Of a DNA stretch of 64,000 bases, positions 46,801-59,000 are shown one piece after another. Under the pieces are notes generated by a model. The model worked only from the letters and a program-made list of their open reading frames with translations, did no database searches and was not told where the DNA came from. The stretch covers positions 248,001 to 312,000 of the forward strand of contig VXAI01000272.1 of the NCBI GenBank assembly GCA_013399305.1, read 5' to 3'. A program made the translations under genes and the position numbers. The first letter of the stretch is position 1; every line of letters starts with the position of its first letter. The DNA comes from Rostratula benghalensis. Lineage: Eukaryota > Chordata > Aves > Charadriiformes > Rostratulidae.

Positions 46801-49401
46801 GTGGCCATCTCAAGAGGCTAGTGGGGGGTGAGTAGTCTTCATTGCCTTTTGTAGAAGGTTCAGTTCGACTGCTCGTGGTATACAGCAAGTTGTTAAATTA
46901 TTTTTTTATTTTCCTGAATGTAGCATGTTCAGTACCCAACAGTCAAAGCTGTGCATATTTCCTACCGGTAATGGAGGTGTTTTCTCCGTGGTTGGAAGAA
47001 AAAGTTTGGAATGCTGCACGGAGAACTATTTGATAAAGTCTCTTTGACAGGAGAAGTTTTTAGAAGACTGTAGGCAACGCTGGCATTGAACAGCTTGAGT
47101 GTTGCACTACTTCCCTAGGGTGAAAGCAACATAACTTCCAATGCCTCTGCATTTTCCATCTCCTCATGAGCAAATCTTTCTCCATATATCCATCTTAGTA
47201 GGCATCACACTCTGCGTTGTTCTTCTGACCCCGTCAGCTTTCTTTGAGGAATATGATTTGTTCCTTTTACGTATCTCTTAATATGATAGAAATATCTTAC
47301 AGAAGTCTGAAATCGGAGTTCCTCAAGAGATACATTTGCTACTGTGAGTTTAGGTTGGATATTTGTTAGACATCTTTATATATTGGGGCAGTGGAACTGT
47401 TACAAATTGCTGTCTTTTCCCCTACCTCAGAATAGCATTCCTTTCGAACACCATGGCAAGTAGCTGCTCGTCTCCTTTCGTTGGAAGGCAGCACTGGGTG
47501 AGTGCTTCTCATTAGACACCAAAACTTTGGATGGGGTGGGGAAAAAAATTCCTTGGAAACATCCGACTTTGCTTCTTCTCCTGACATTATCTCAGAGTTG
47601 TACCTGTGCCTTCCGGTCAGATGCTTGATGGAGCATTCGTTTTTCTCTAACTTAAATGTCCTTCCAAAAGCTGAACTGCTTCTGCTGTTCCTCTTGGACT
47701 CTTAAGCAGAATTGATAAAAACAGTGACTTTATAAGTTCCTAAAATCGTCCCAGCATCAACAACGAAATAAATTAACAAAGTCTAAATTGTAGCTGTTTG
47801 AGAACTGCATGTCTTTCCCGGGGTGTTCATGCAGCAGTGTGTCATCTGCTCAACACCAGATCTGCTTCAGAATCGTAAAACCAAAATACCTGTGTGAAGA
47901 CTCAATTGACTATGACTCAAATGAGGCTCTGTCTTGTCACGAGTGGAATGTTCTACTACAGCCGTATCCATTTTCCACTGGTTTATGTTCTTCTCCACTC
48001 CTTGCGAGCTGTCATGTTAAAAATAGTCAGATCTATTCTGATCTGCATTTTAAAAATGTCCCCATACTAATGAGGATAGTTTGAACACGAGCATCTCGGA
48101 GGTAGGCTTGGATTTGGGTATTTTAGAAGTCCTTTCCACTTTTCAGTGCAGTAGAAGTTTCTGCCTTTCTGTGTGCAGCTTTTGGCTTTCTAGTCTGTTC
48201 TGCTTTTGGCAATAACAGGTTTCATCAGGGAAATAACAAGCTTCAGTTGGAATCTGAACCTTGATGGCTGAAGGATGCTTTCTTAAGTATTTCAGGAGCT
48301 TCTTTGCTTTGCTTCTTATTATAAAAAGGCTGTGAGATTTTTCTGTTCCTTAAGAAACTGTTGTATAACTCTGTCTGCTGCCTCACTTTCTCTATAAAGC
48401 CTGAGCTTGCACTAATCCTGTAGCTCTAGTTGGTGAAGAATCCTGCTATTCCTCTTCTGTTTTCTCCTCCTGCTTTGTGTGCTTGGCTGACTGTGCACAA
48501 GCTGCTTCGTTAAACAGTTTGTAACATTAAAAAGGTCCAGCTGTAAATGGCAGCTTAACGCTTTGAATTACGATTATGGGACCTTGGTCCAAAATCAAAA
48601 ATAAAATTAAAAAACCCAAAAAACCAACTAAAGAAAAAAAAAAAAAAGGCAAACCTAAAGCTTCACGTTGGAAAGCTTGTGTGCGGGCGACGGGCAGATT
48701 CTGGTCTGCTTGGGGTTATGTCTGCATGGGTTGGCCTTTCCTGGGTGCCCTACTGTTTGTAGCTGTTTACAACTGAAATGAATCCTGCAAACTGATTCAG
48801 CTACTCAGACCTTTCTCCCCTCTTAAATTGCAGTGATGGGTGGTTGTTTTTCCCTTTTCCCAGTGAAAGTGTTACTGAAAGAAAGTTGCACTGCTACTGA
48901 AATAGGTCAAGCCGTGGAAATTAATGAAGTGTCTTTTAATGAAACGTCCCATGAAAAATGAAAAGTCATTGAAAAGAATTAAGTTGGTTTTTTCACCTTC
49001 TTACTGGCATTATTTTTCCCCCCAAAACTTAATTGCTCATTGGTAACGCACTGGTAGTGCTTTCATCTGGTTTGTTCTTTCTTCTGTGCATGTTTATGCT
49101 CTGTTTACTTTCCTTCAAAACATCCCCTCTGGCTGGAAAGGTGAATTTTCCATCTTACCTTCTAATAAAGAAGGAAAATGCAGGGAACTTTGTGTAGCTA
49201 CAGGTGGGTGTGAAACGCTGTATAGCTCCTTGGATTTTAAATTCACACACTTGCTTTTGGCAACAAATTATTGAAAAGTACGTTGAGAGCCACTTGTGTG
49301 TTTACTGGAAGGGTATGTGCTGATGTTGTCTTGTTTTTTGGCTTTGGTAGATTCCTGCTCGGGTAACTACCAGTGTTCTCCAGTCTGCTGTGCACCGATG
49401 A
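31599..49401 (+). CDS. CSNK1D: CSNK1D, casein kinase 1 delta, gene span (start codon to distal stop)
   Basis: Ser/Thr protein kinase (ATP + protein Ser/Thr to phosphoprotein) that in vertebrates phosphorylates PER clock proteins, Wnt components and others; cytosol, nucleus and centrosome. Eight constant exons total 1197 bp (399 codons), all in phase. Kinase landmarks: glycine loop [10 protein letters not shown] (15-24), Lys38 in VAIK, catalytic HRDVKPDN (Asp128), DFG at 149-151, and the phosphate-binding TARY at 176-179 including Arg178. The C-tail has the delta-specific [16 protein letters not shown], which separates it from paralogue CSNK1E. A proximal exon gives a 10-residue tail (409 aa) and the distal exon a 16-residue tail (415 aa), the same totals as human isoforms 2 and 1. 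The catalytic domain looks nearly identical to human; one visible change is Lys for Arg in [11 protein letters not shown]. Intron 2 has a GC donor. Confidence 0.98.
31675..37057 (+). other. CSNK1D intron 1 (no gene seen)
   Basis: 5.4 kb. CpG-rich for the first ~150 bases, then AT-rich unique sequence. No coding signal or recognisable repeat. Confidence 0.8.
37058..37168 (+). CDS. CSNK1D: CSNK1D exon 2: VAIK lysine, GC donor
   Basis: 111 bp, phase 1-1, codons 26-62: [13 protein letters not shown], then [20 protein letters not shown], then GG. Acceptor ggttttag. The intron begins GCAAGC rather than GT, and only this junction joins in frame to VGIPTIKW of exon 3. Confidence 0.97.
38878..39026 (+). 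CDS. CSNK1D: CSNK1D exon 3: hinge and N-/C-lobe junction
   Basis: 149 bp, phase 1 to 0, residues 63-112: [20 protein letters not shown], then [20 protein letters not shown], then ADQM. Hinge residues MELLGP lie here. Acceptor tttttcctag, donor GTAGGA. Confidence 0.98.
39510..39738 (+). CDS. CSNK1D: CSNK1D exon 4: catalytic and activation loops
   Basis: 229 bp, phase 0 to 1, residues 113-189: [20 protein letters not shown], then [20 protein letters not shown], then [16 protein letters not shown]. Carries Asp128, the DFG aspartate 149 and the anion-site Arg178 altered in the hamster tau allele (intact here). Confidence 0.98.
40104..40274 (+). CDS. CSNK1D: CSNK1D exon 5: C-lobe
   Basis: 171 bp, phase 1-1: [20 protein letters not shown], then [20 protein letters not shown], then EVLCKGYP. 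Contains the CK1 nuclear-targeting basic segment TKRQKY. Acceptor tgttgtag, donor GTAAGT. Confidence 0.98.
41812..41960 (+). CDS. CSNK1D: CSNK1D exon 6: end of the kinase domain
   Basis: 149 bp, phase 1 to 0: [20 protein letters not shown], then [20 protein letters not shown], then [15 protein letters not shown] is the delta form (epsilon has EFSTYL). Donor GTGAGT. Confidence 0.98.
42443..42614 (+). CDS. CSNK1D: CSNK1D exon 7: autoinhibitory tail, first part
   Basis: 172 bp, phase 0 to 1: [17 protein letters not shown], then [20 protein letters not shown], then [17 protein letters not shown]. Low-complexity charged start, then the Ser/Thr/Pro-rich delta-specific tail that is autophosphorylated in the family. 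Small differences from human (such as HTRNPAVRG for HSRNPATRG). Confidence 0.97.
42978..43117 (+). CDS. CSNK1D: CSNK1D exon 8: tail, last constant exon
   Basis: 140 bp, phase 1 to 0: [20 protein letters not shown], then [20 protein letters not shown], then RMSTSQ. Practically identical to human. Splices to either the 47,431 or the 49,351 exon. Donor GTAAAA is weak at position +5/+6. Confidence 0.97.
43118..47430 (+). other. CSNK1D intron 8 (no gene seen)
   Basis: 4.3 kb between the last constant exon and the alternative exon 9, containing one CR1 copy. If retained, it would add 15 residues before an in-frame TAG at 43163. Confidence 0.8.
44563..44870 (+). repeat. CR1 LINE 3' fragment in CSNK1D intron 8
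   Basis: Matches the CR1 3' region in sense orientation: ggttcagccagactcttctc, then ggcaggaacttgaacaggtt, then ttggactggatggtctccag. Diverged, noncoding. Confidence 0.88.
47431..47497 (+). CDS. CSNK1D: CSNK1D exon 9: alternative proximal C-terminus (delta-2 type)
   Basis: 67 bp after acceptor ctacctcag. Reads [10 protein letters not shown] then TAG at 47461-47463, the same tail as human isoform 2. A GTGAGT donor follows at 47498, only 34 nt past the stop, so splicing on to exon 10 should not trigger nonsense-mediated decay. Confidence 0.95.
49351..49401 (+). CDS. CSNK1D: CSNK1D exon 10 coding part: distal C-terminus (delta-1 type)
   Basis: After acceptor ggtag, reads [16 protein letters not shown] then TGA. 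Human isoform 1 ends IPGRVASSGLQSVVHR, so length is conserved with a few substitutions. The exon continues as 3' UTR. Confidence 0.96.
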   Translation: MPARVTTSVLQSAVHR

Positions 49402-51600
49402 AAATGATTTTGCCGTGGAGAGCAGATAATGCATGGCTGATCTCCTATGTTACCAATGGCTTTACTAGCAAAAATACCTTGAACTAGAGCGGAAACGTTA
49501 CAGTGGGAGTTCTCCATGTGACTTAAAAGGTACTTGGAGGAACATGGACAGACTCCAGCAGCTGCCATTACAGGATGCTTTTGCCAGAAACCCAATGACC
49601 TTAAGAGAACCCTGTGGTACCAGGGCTGGAAAAGAAAGATGGTTTACAGAGTTGACCGCCTGTTATCGGATGGCCATTTCCGTTTTCCCTCCACAGGCGG
49701 CAGACTTTACCCCCTTTTTATTATTCTACTGTAACTATAAATCTTTTACTTGGTTTAAGAAAGTTTTTTGTATCATTTTGCTAAAATTATTGGCTTAATT
49801 CTCTGTAAAGAACTCTTGCTTTTGTCTGATTTAAAAATGTAGAATATAAAGAAACCTAAACTAAAGACAATGACTTGAAATTTCTTGTTTAAAAAAAAAT
49901 TTAGTCTGGCAGGGAACATGTAAATGAATCAAAACCATCTGATTTTATTTAAACTGTTTACTTATTTGTATGGTCCCATTCTGACTGAGACGGTTTTTCT
50001 CATGAAATTTTAAAAACTGTTAGAGTTTTACTTTGCTGTTTGCTGTCTTCATTCACACTCAACATTTAACTTTCCGTGTAACACAAAGGAATTTTTAATA
50101 ATCATTCTTTCTCATAAAAGAGGAAACCTAAATACCCTGCTGGAGAGTCTTAAGTATAGTAGAGATGGTGATAATGGATTTCTGGTTTTGTAAAGAAAGC
50201 GAAATAAGTGAAAGGCTCAAAGTGAAAGAGTTGAAAGTTTGTCCTATCTCTCGGCTCAGTTTGGGTAAATGAATAGTTTCAAACATCTATTTTATTGTTA
50301 AAATTTTGTTTCCTGAACTCTGAGGTTGGTTAGCTTGGAGGGTATTGCAAGTGGAAAATACATGTTGCTACTGAGTCTTCAGTGAATTTGCACGTTTCAT
50401 TCAGCATCTACATGTTTTAAAAATAAAGAACTAAATTGATTCAAGGCTTCTGTTTCATGCCAAGACTCAAAGAAGGAATTCTTTAAGAAAAACAAACCAA
50501 CCAACCTACTCTTGTGGTGAAATCCTGAGAATTTGTACAATTCAGGTGCATACCATATTTTATTCTTAACCGTATTCAACCTGAGTATGCCCAGAATCAT
50601 TAGCTAGGAATGAATGATTTAACGTGCTTAGGTTGCCCAAAAACCTGTTGGAGGTGTCGTTAGCACCTCTTGGTTATGGAATATGGGAGATTCCTCGTAT
50701 TGTTTGTTACTGGTAACAGTCTCACAGAAGACAACGAAGTATTTTGTCCTCACAGTACTTGGAACAGTACCAGAAGTACTGTTGGTCCTCAACCTGACGT
50801 GAAGGAATGGGAAATTCCACGTTGGAGATGATGGTATATACAGAGATTTTGTTGGAGCAGTTTGGTATTTTGAGACATTCTTCCCTGCTTGAAAGCAAAC
50901 TTTTTTAAAGGCGTACTTGGTCTTTAAAGTTTTATGAAGAGTAAATTTTATTGTTTTGGTGTTTACAAGTTCTGTTTTGCCCCTCTCAAAGGTCCACGTA
51001 TGAAGTATTAGTCACCCTTCTTTGGATGTTTTTAGAACATTAGCGACTTGCCTGTATGTACTCTGGGTCTGACGGGGACACCTGTGTTTGGGGAGAGTAT
51101 AGTGGGAAAGCTTAAGAGTTTGATTCACGGCTAAGTTTGCATAAGAGAATTATTTCCTCAGTTACTATAAACTTCAGTATTTTAGGCATGTGCACTACCA
51201 TTTAAACAGTTTTACACCTCACCGTGCTTTCCTTGTAAATATCTGTGGTTAATAATGTACTGTTAGAGGGACTTACAAAGGCAGCCTCTTTATTCTCTCT
51301 GTATCTGGAACTTTAGATTGCTGTACTCTACTTAAAAGTTGACTGCAGACTTCTAGAATTGTACTCACGTGTGGGCAAGTTTTGTCCTTCATAATAATTA
51401 AATCCCATCACGCGGAAAATAGTTAGACTGTCTATATAAACCTGTGTATTGGAAACCAGTATCTCAGAGCACTTCATTTGTACTACCACTGTATTTGTGT
51501 ACTTTAACAATTGTGTAAATACATTCATAATAACTTCTTCTTTGGTGTAACTTACTTACTTACAATGAATCCTTACTCTTTCCTTGGTATAACTTCTTTC

Positions 51601-51601
51601 N
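51601..51601. other. Undetermined base (N)
   Basis: The only ambiguous base in the window, in the probable CSNK1D 3' UTR within T-rich sequence. Confidence 1.
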
Positions 51602-52615
51602 TTTTAAATTATTATTCTTTTTTAAGCGGCTTCTGTACCTACAAAGAGTGTTGTCAGTTGCAAACGTTGGAGTGTGTTTGTTGTGGTACTAAAACCTTGG
51701 CTGAAGGATTTTGGTGGCGGTGGTCAGGGTGCAGCACTTGGGGTAGTCAGGAAGGAAGAGAAGGCATTTATTGCGTGTCTTTTGTCTTTCAAGGTAAATG
51801 CTTTTGTTTAGCAAATTAGCAAATGCTTTTCCAGAAGTCTTTTTTACAGATGCTTTCTCTTACCAAGCAGTCCATTGTACTGATAGGAGGTACGGGGTGA
51901 GAATGGCTGTTGAGACTTGTTCACTTGTGGGAGCTGGGATAAAAGCAAGAAGAACATTGAGCTCTACCCACAAAGCCCCATGTAATAAAATCCTGGCTTT
52001 TGCTATGTAATTCTCAAAATTACATCTCTGTTCGTAATCTGAGAGCAAATGCACCTTCGAGAAGCCTCTGTGTTTCCAATAGCAAACCTTTAAAACTTGG
52101 AACGATCTTTAATGTATCCTCCCAGATTTTATTTAGAACAGGCTACGTCCTTGTACGTGGGAAGGTACCACCTCTGCGGCTGTTCACCATGATCCTGATG
52201 GTTACAGAGTCCCTGAATTCTCTGTGGCACAAGTACCACGGAAACCATTGAAAAATAATTCCTATGCTGTCAAAAAGCTATCAAGTGAACGTTTCAGGAG
52301 TCCATATAATTCCATGTTAACTTCATCAAAGTCCAAAAATCTCCCTTGGAGGAAGGCAGGCTGACCTCGGAGGCATCTCACCCTTCATTCTCCTGTGGGG
52401 AAAAATGTAAGCACAACTGTTTGTGGGCTTTGTTTCCCCAAGTTACAGACCTCGGAGTGGCAGCTCCTCCATAAAATCTGTCAACAGCATCGCTTTCAGA
52501 GGTTGAATTTCCCAACAAGAATCTTTCCAATGAGTTTACAGATTTGTGAGTGGATCAGTGGCTACAGCGTACACGTTCGTTTTGGGGTTATTTATTTTCT
52601 CTTTTAAAATAATGA

Positions 52616-52621
52616 AATAAA
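52616..52621 (+). terminator. Candidate CSNK1D polyadenylation signal
   Basis: AATAAA with a downstream GU-rich element about 50 nt on. Alternatives at 50422-50427 and 51984-51989. Confidence 0.4.
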
Positions 52622-55214
52622 AAGTTATTTATTCTGATCTTGAACTTTTGCTTTATAAAAGCAGCACTTTGTGTGTGTAAAATACTGAGTGGAAAAAAAC
52701 CCAACGCCGATGTTTCTTCAATAGTGCTGAGCTGGTCAGAGTTTCAGACTGCTCAGCTGCTCAGAGATCTAGGTTTAATCCAGTTGGGAGGAAGCGTAAT
52801 CCACCATGAACTTAATCCCACAGCGACGTCGCTCCTGAAACTCACTGCAGGAGACAGGATTGTCAGAAAAAGGTTTTGCTGATACAGAATCCAGTGTTTT
52901 CCCTCTGGTTGATTCAGGTGACAGTTACTGGTGTTACATGTCTCTCTCTGGATTGAAGCTGTTGGATGGACTCGAATTGTCTGAACTGTTTGCATCGTTC
53001 TGTAGTTTGGGACCAGGAGGGTGCTTAGAGGCCTGATCTTCAGGAATAATCTGGTTCACAACAAAATCCCACTCACTTTATCAGCAAACATTTGCACAGG
53101 AGTAACACTTTGTGACTTTTTTTTCTCAGCCATTGGTGGCTTTTTCCCCCTGCTTAATCTTCTGAAGATAATATGCTTTGGTTCTTCTGAACCGTGCGTG
53201 CTGCGGGCAGAGGGACAACGGAAAATGAGAGCTGGATATGCATGATCTACAAAAAATACAGTCTGCCAAAAAAAATTACCTTTTTTTTAAAAAACTGTGT
53301 TCTTTGTTATTCTCACTTTGGGAAAATTCTGGACTCAAAATGCATAAATAAGATCCAAGTCTGAGAAATGTAAGTGTACTGGACAAATAGGAACCTGGGA
53401 AAAGGTGAAATTGTGTCATTAAGTCTGCCCTGTCTTGGCTGTGACCAATGCAGTGAACTTGAGGTGGGGAGGGATGTGGAACAAAACAGGAATTGCTTTG
53501 GTTCATTATGCAGCAAGAAGAAAATGTTGAGTCTGACCTCATAACCAGGCACAACGTTCAGTTTAATTACAGTCCTCAGCTGGGTTGGGAGCTGCAGGCC
53601 TTACAGGCACAAAGGCAACGCAGCTTCTGGTATTTCCCCCAACCCTGAAGGAAAGGATAAACCAGCAATTCTCAGTATTTTGAAGTCGTGCAGATTCTTC
53701 TTTTTTTCTTAAAAGAACCCAAACAGCAAATGTTTCTTTGCTCTCACTGCTAAGAAATTGGGTTTTAAGTTTGTCTGATGGTTGTCAACCCCTGGATTTC
53801 AACCCACATTTATTTGTTAGCAAGACTGAAAAGTGTTTTGCTATTTAGTAATTTTAAATACTAAAATCTAGATACACTTCTTCATTGGATTCAGAGTTTT
53901 CCAGTGAAAGGCTTTAAACTGCTGGAACAGTAGTAGGTGAAGAGTCAGAAGAGCAAGAGCTACGCTCATTTCTGAGTGCTCCGAAGCCTTCATCTACAGA
54001 TAGTGAGGAAGACTGCCAGCTGGAGTGGTGCTGAGATGATGCAGCAGGAATTGAGATCAGTCTGGGAACAAACAGCAAATCGCCACAGGTAAGTAGCTGT
54101 TGACTCTCTCTGCCTCTCACTTTCCCTACGTTCCCAGACAAAGGCAGAGCTGCTGATCTCCCAGACTCTGTCACAAAGAAGATACTTTCAAGAGCCCTGA
54201 TTTTGCAGTAGAGGCACCGTTTTCCTGCTGGCACAAACCTGAGCTCTATTCCAGAGGTGTTCAGAAAGCTGCTAAAATAATACATTCCAAAGCCCTTGCT
54301 TCACATAGGCGGAGCCTCTGCTATTGTCAAAGTTGATTGCTCCTCAGATATTGGTGGGTCACCTTCCTTCAGCAGGTCCAGCAGCTGGGGCTGTGCCCCT
54401 TTGCCTCCACAGGGAATGGTCTGACTCCTTTCTTTCAGACTGGGAGAGTAACAAAAGCAAAGGTAAACTCTGGTTTTCCATCCCCAGGATGTGCTGGCTG
54501 CACACCAGTGACTTCTGCCATTTCAGTCCACCCAGCAACATTCATTCCTGCAGCAGCAAATGGCTTGATCTGACCAGTGGGACAGCAAAGCATTTGATTA
54601 CACCCTAATCTTACCAATTTAAACTGGTATTAAAAAGGTAATTGTACGCTTGTTCACACACGGGGGTGTATGTGAAGTAGACCTACATCTGCTCAGTGTA
54701 AATACACAGAGCAGCTTTTGAAGCTGAGCTTGGAGAGATCTCTCTGGAATTTCTCAGCACAGATAGTTAGAGTTCAGCACAAATAAAGAGCATCACCTGA
54801 GGATAAAGACAGGTTGCTGGTGTGTCAGTACTCAAAATATTTAGGGCTTTGTAAGTCATGGCAGTTCATAAAACTTCACCGGTGGTCAGAACCTGGAGCA
54901 CTCCAGAGGACAAGGACAGTAATTTCTATCTGGGCCACCACAAAATTAATAGCTATTGCTTTAAAGTAGTTGCTGCTTTAATGTAGTCTCCAGCAGGGGC
55001 CCGATTCTGGTTTGGAATTGGCCAGACTGAGTCATGGCAAAACCAGTCCCCCTGCCCACCTTCACCCCGGCCACCCGTCAGCTCCGTGTCACCCCCTCTG
55101 TTGTCACCGTGTATAACCATTCCAGTGGGTGCAAATGAACCCCCGTTTCCAACTCTGGGTGTTAAAAGTTATTTTTTCTAAGCTTATTTGCTCACACCCA
55201 CAGTTTTTGACAAC

Positions 55215-55230
55215 CAAATAAATATTTATT
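55215..55230. terminator. Palindromic AATAAATATTTATT: possible two-way polyadenylation signal
   Basis: AATAAA is present on the plus strand at 55217-55222 and on the minus strand at 55230-55225, lying between two convergent genes. Function is inferred only. Confidence 0.35.
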
Positions 55231-55975
55231 CGCTACATTTGCAACAGTTTACTAGAAAAGCATAAAAAAAAAAAAATAATAATCTGAGTGTAAGTGTACA
55301 CGTTCCATTAAAGTGCATTAACAAGAAACAAGCAGTTCCCCCGCTGGCACAGAACTGTACCTCCATAATCCTAGAAGTGGCAGAGGCACAGACAGGCGTC
55401 CCCGGGTCGGTGCTTACCGCGGGAACGTGGAAGTGTTTGCATTCTCCCTCCCTTTAGGATTGCCCAACGAAGGTGCATATGGGAGTGTATTTTGGATTTC
55501 CTTTTGGAGGCTTGCTTGCTTGGTGAGGGGAATGTTTTAACTTCTTTTTAGAGGATGGTTTCTAACGCGTTTGTTTGGGTGGAATTTAATATTAACAAGC
55601 ACAAGGTCTGCCCAGTCCTTCAGATGATCCCCTCCTACCAGCTCCAGTCTCAGCTCCGGGGCACTGGCTGCTTCAGCAGGTGGTGCTGCTACAGATCTGC
55701 TGTGATGTGGCTAAAGGACTGGAGAAAAACAAAATCTAGAGGTTGTGATTTTAACCAGACTTCATTGCTTCAAGCTTGTTAGTTCCACTGAAATCTTCTA
55801 GGCTGCAAATAACTACAAGATATTTTATTTAGATATTTTTTTTTAAAAAAAGCAAACTTGTGTTTGTATAGGAGAAAGAAGAAAATAGTTGTATCTCTGC
55901 ATTGCTTGTGGTCTGGTAAGCAGCCAGACTCTGTTCTACTCTACAGGGTGTTTTGCATGTTTGATATCTATAGAT

Positions 55976-56022
55976 CAATACATACATATATAAATATATA
56001 TATATGCACACACATACACACC
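55976..56022. repeat. (TA)n/(CA)n microsatellite
   Basis: Short alternating catacatatataaatatata run passing into cacacacatacacacc. Confidence 0.85.
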
Positions 56023-59000
56023 TTTACATAGTCTCTGGGTGTTACAGGCATTTATACACACGCTTTCTCCTTGCATTAGGAAATCAAGGGCCCAAGATCC
56101 ATTATGTGATCAAACAGACAATATTTGAACCATAAATCCTATTGTACAGAATTTAAAGAATGTACAAAGATCTGAAAAGTTTTTAAAATTATACCAGTCT
56201 GTATGCTAAAAGACCATTCATTAGTGTCAGAGAAATAATCTATGAAAACGAGCTTTCCACTGGTTTAGAGTATTCTACTTGGATTTTTTGCACTTGTGTT
56301 GTTAGGCTGTTCCCCCTCTCAGACTTCTGAAACAGATTAATGAACCACGTCCCAAGAAATCACATTTGTTCCAGTTGTGTGTGATACAAGAGCAAACTGC
56401 AGTGCTGTCTTTGAGATGCTTGGCAATTCAGTTGTATCATTCCCTGCCTTCCCTTCCCCGTTTTCATCCTTTTTCCAAAATTTTAACCAGATGAAGAATG
56501 AACAAAGGTCAATCGAGGTAGATATTGCGTGGAACTGTTCTGCTTGTGGCCCCGAGCAGCTCGGGTCTCTGTGCATCCTCAGTGTGAAAGAGCACGTCTC
56601 ACAAACTGCTCTTAGCGGGGATCTCAGTGGTGTAGAGATTAAGGAAATACTGCACCAAAATAGACAGAGGGGTTTAAAAGCAATTCCTTGTGAATTTACA
56701 GTAAGCAGAGGTAAATAGTACAGAGCCAGGCTAGTCCTGCTGAGAGAAAGTGTTCCAATACAATCCTCTCCTCCTCTACATGACGTTTCCTTGCTGCTGT
56801 TCTGAGACAGCACTGAGAACCTGAGGACTTGCTGCCTGTCTTTTCAATTTTTACTATTTTTTAAAGTCTTGGGGTAGAAAGGAGGGAGGTCTGTAAAAGA
56901 AGTACTCAATGTAAAAGCCTTTATGACTGTGTTGGTAGGAGCAGTTGGTGTGTGCACAGCCCGGTGGGCTGTCCCACAGCCACCTGGGCTCAGGCTCTGC
57001 CAGGCACAGAGGTAGAGCCAATCTCAAATGTGATTCTGTGAAATAAAGGCAGCTGAAGGAAAAGGGGGGTGAGGGCTAGCGCACGCCCAAATGGGGCAGA
57101 GTGGAAGCAGGGAGCAGAACTGGCTCCAGAACTCAGTGGTACTCCCAAACCTCCCACTTTTGATGTTGCTCATCTCTGTGTGGATGCTTCTTGTAAATAA
57201 CGGAAACGGTAACAGATCTGACAGCCTGCGGGAAACTCCCGGGCAAATTAAATTCCAAAATTCAATTCGTTCATCTTGGGGTCGAGGAAAAGAACTCGTA
57301 TAGGCCAAGGAGGCACTTTCTGTGAACACTAGATTTACTTTAGAAATTATTTATGATGTCTTGTTAAAATGTATTTCCCTTGCCTTAGTCACTTCCTCTT
57401 CTGCCCCAACCACATACAACTTTAACAACGCTTCTTGTTTCCAGCCTAACCGTAAAGGCATTACATATGGAAAATGAAACAGTACTGGAAAGTCAGTGTG
57501 ATAAACCCAAATTTTCAAGATGTCACAGCCTAGACAATTTGCAAACTGTTGAGAAAATTGTGCCAAAACCTGAGGTCAAAGGAATAACCATTTAGTTCTG
57601 TGACAACAGGACAGCATTACTTAGCAAAGCAATCTGGTGATCAAAACCCTCAGTAAGACAACAATGGGCATTTGAGAACCTGCATTCACCTTTGGGAAGG
57701 TTTTTAGTTTTTGCTTTTTGAAACAGAACAGGGAACTCCAATCTGAAAGCTGTGTCAGGTTTTCATGTATCACATATCAAAAGCTGAGCTGTAGATTCTC
57801 TTTTCCTCTTGCCCTCTCGTACGGTGGCTTCTGGAGCCAGCAGCGTTGTCTTCCCAGTACTGAGTGAGTCTTTAGCAAACTGGGGCTAAGCTCAGTGCCT
57901 TGAGTTCTTAGAACTAGGACATGCCAACACAATTCCTGCCGCTAAATTAATACAAGGTTTTAAAGTGACGCGCTGTATGCGGTAGAAAAATAAACCGTTT
58001 ATTCAGTGCAGCATCCATTTCTTTTTAAACTTTTCAATTTCTGTGCAAGGTTGCCCTAACAACGCAAAACCATTTTGAAGAAACTGCCAGCCTGGAAGCT
58101 GGTATCAGATCGTTCCATTAGGGACTGGTTGATGGTTTTGGCACTTGGTTGGATTCACTGTACCTTTCTGTTGAAGTGGTCGAGTATGAAACAACCTCTG
58201 ATTTTATTTTTAAAAGGGAGTAGGGTCTTTTAGTGTGGGGTGGTTTTTTTAGGTTTTCAGTTATTTGGTGGAACAATTTTGGCACCTGAAAGCCAATATT
58301 CCTTTGCTACCAACAAGAAAACCGAATCTGTTACACTTCTGTTTTGAGGATTGTGCTGCAGTCACAAAGCCTAGAGAGCTTTTTATAAACATCTGAAAGG
58401 CGGGCAGTATGATATTGGATAAAAGATTGCATTTCTTGCACGGGTTTGGTGAAAAAAAGCTATAAAACTCTAGAGTACCTTCCTTCCTTTTGTATTCAGT
58501 GTCTTCACAATGAATCTTTTCCCTTCCTACATTTCTTCAAATGCACCATTGCTGTTTGGCTGATCTGTTTCTTCTCCAACAGCAGAGAAGGTGTAAAGCC
58601 TGGCCAGAGACTCCCCGTTCTGTCTGTGCAATGAGAAGCAGAGCCAACCCCATCCTCAACTGGTCCTTGGGCATTGCTGGCATAAATATCATCAGTTTAA
58701 GTTCTACCACCTTTCCTCAACCAGCAAGAATGGCATCTTGAATGTCCATGGATTAAGCAAAAGGACCAGGAAGTGGGGTAAATGGAGGGGGGGAAAAAAA
58801 GAAATAAAAAAGTTAAGACCTTCTTATGTTGCAATTGAAAGATGGCTAACGTGTTTCAAAATAGTCCAGTCCCTTCCCTAAGGCTACCCACTCTATTCTG
58901 TAGGTCATCTGGAAACTTGGGCTGTTTCTTTTATATACAAACTGGAGAGTCTTTCAGAAGATTCTACTAAGCCTATTTGTCTTCTTTTTCATTGCTGCAG

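Larger units (their letters stand above)
49402..52640 (+). other. CSNK1D: Probable CSNK1D 3' UTR
   Basis: AT-rich noncoding sequence. AATAAA hexamers at 50422, 51984 and 52616; the last is followed by a GU-rich word (tttgtgtgtgta, 52667-52678) suiting a cleavage site near 52,640. Which is used cannot be told from sequence. A single undetermined base (N) sits at 51601. Confidence 0.5.
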
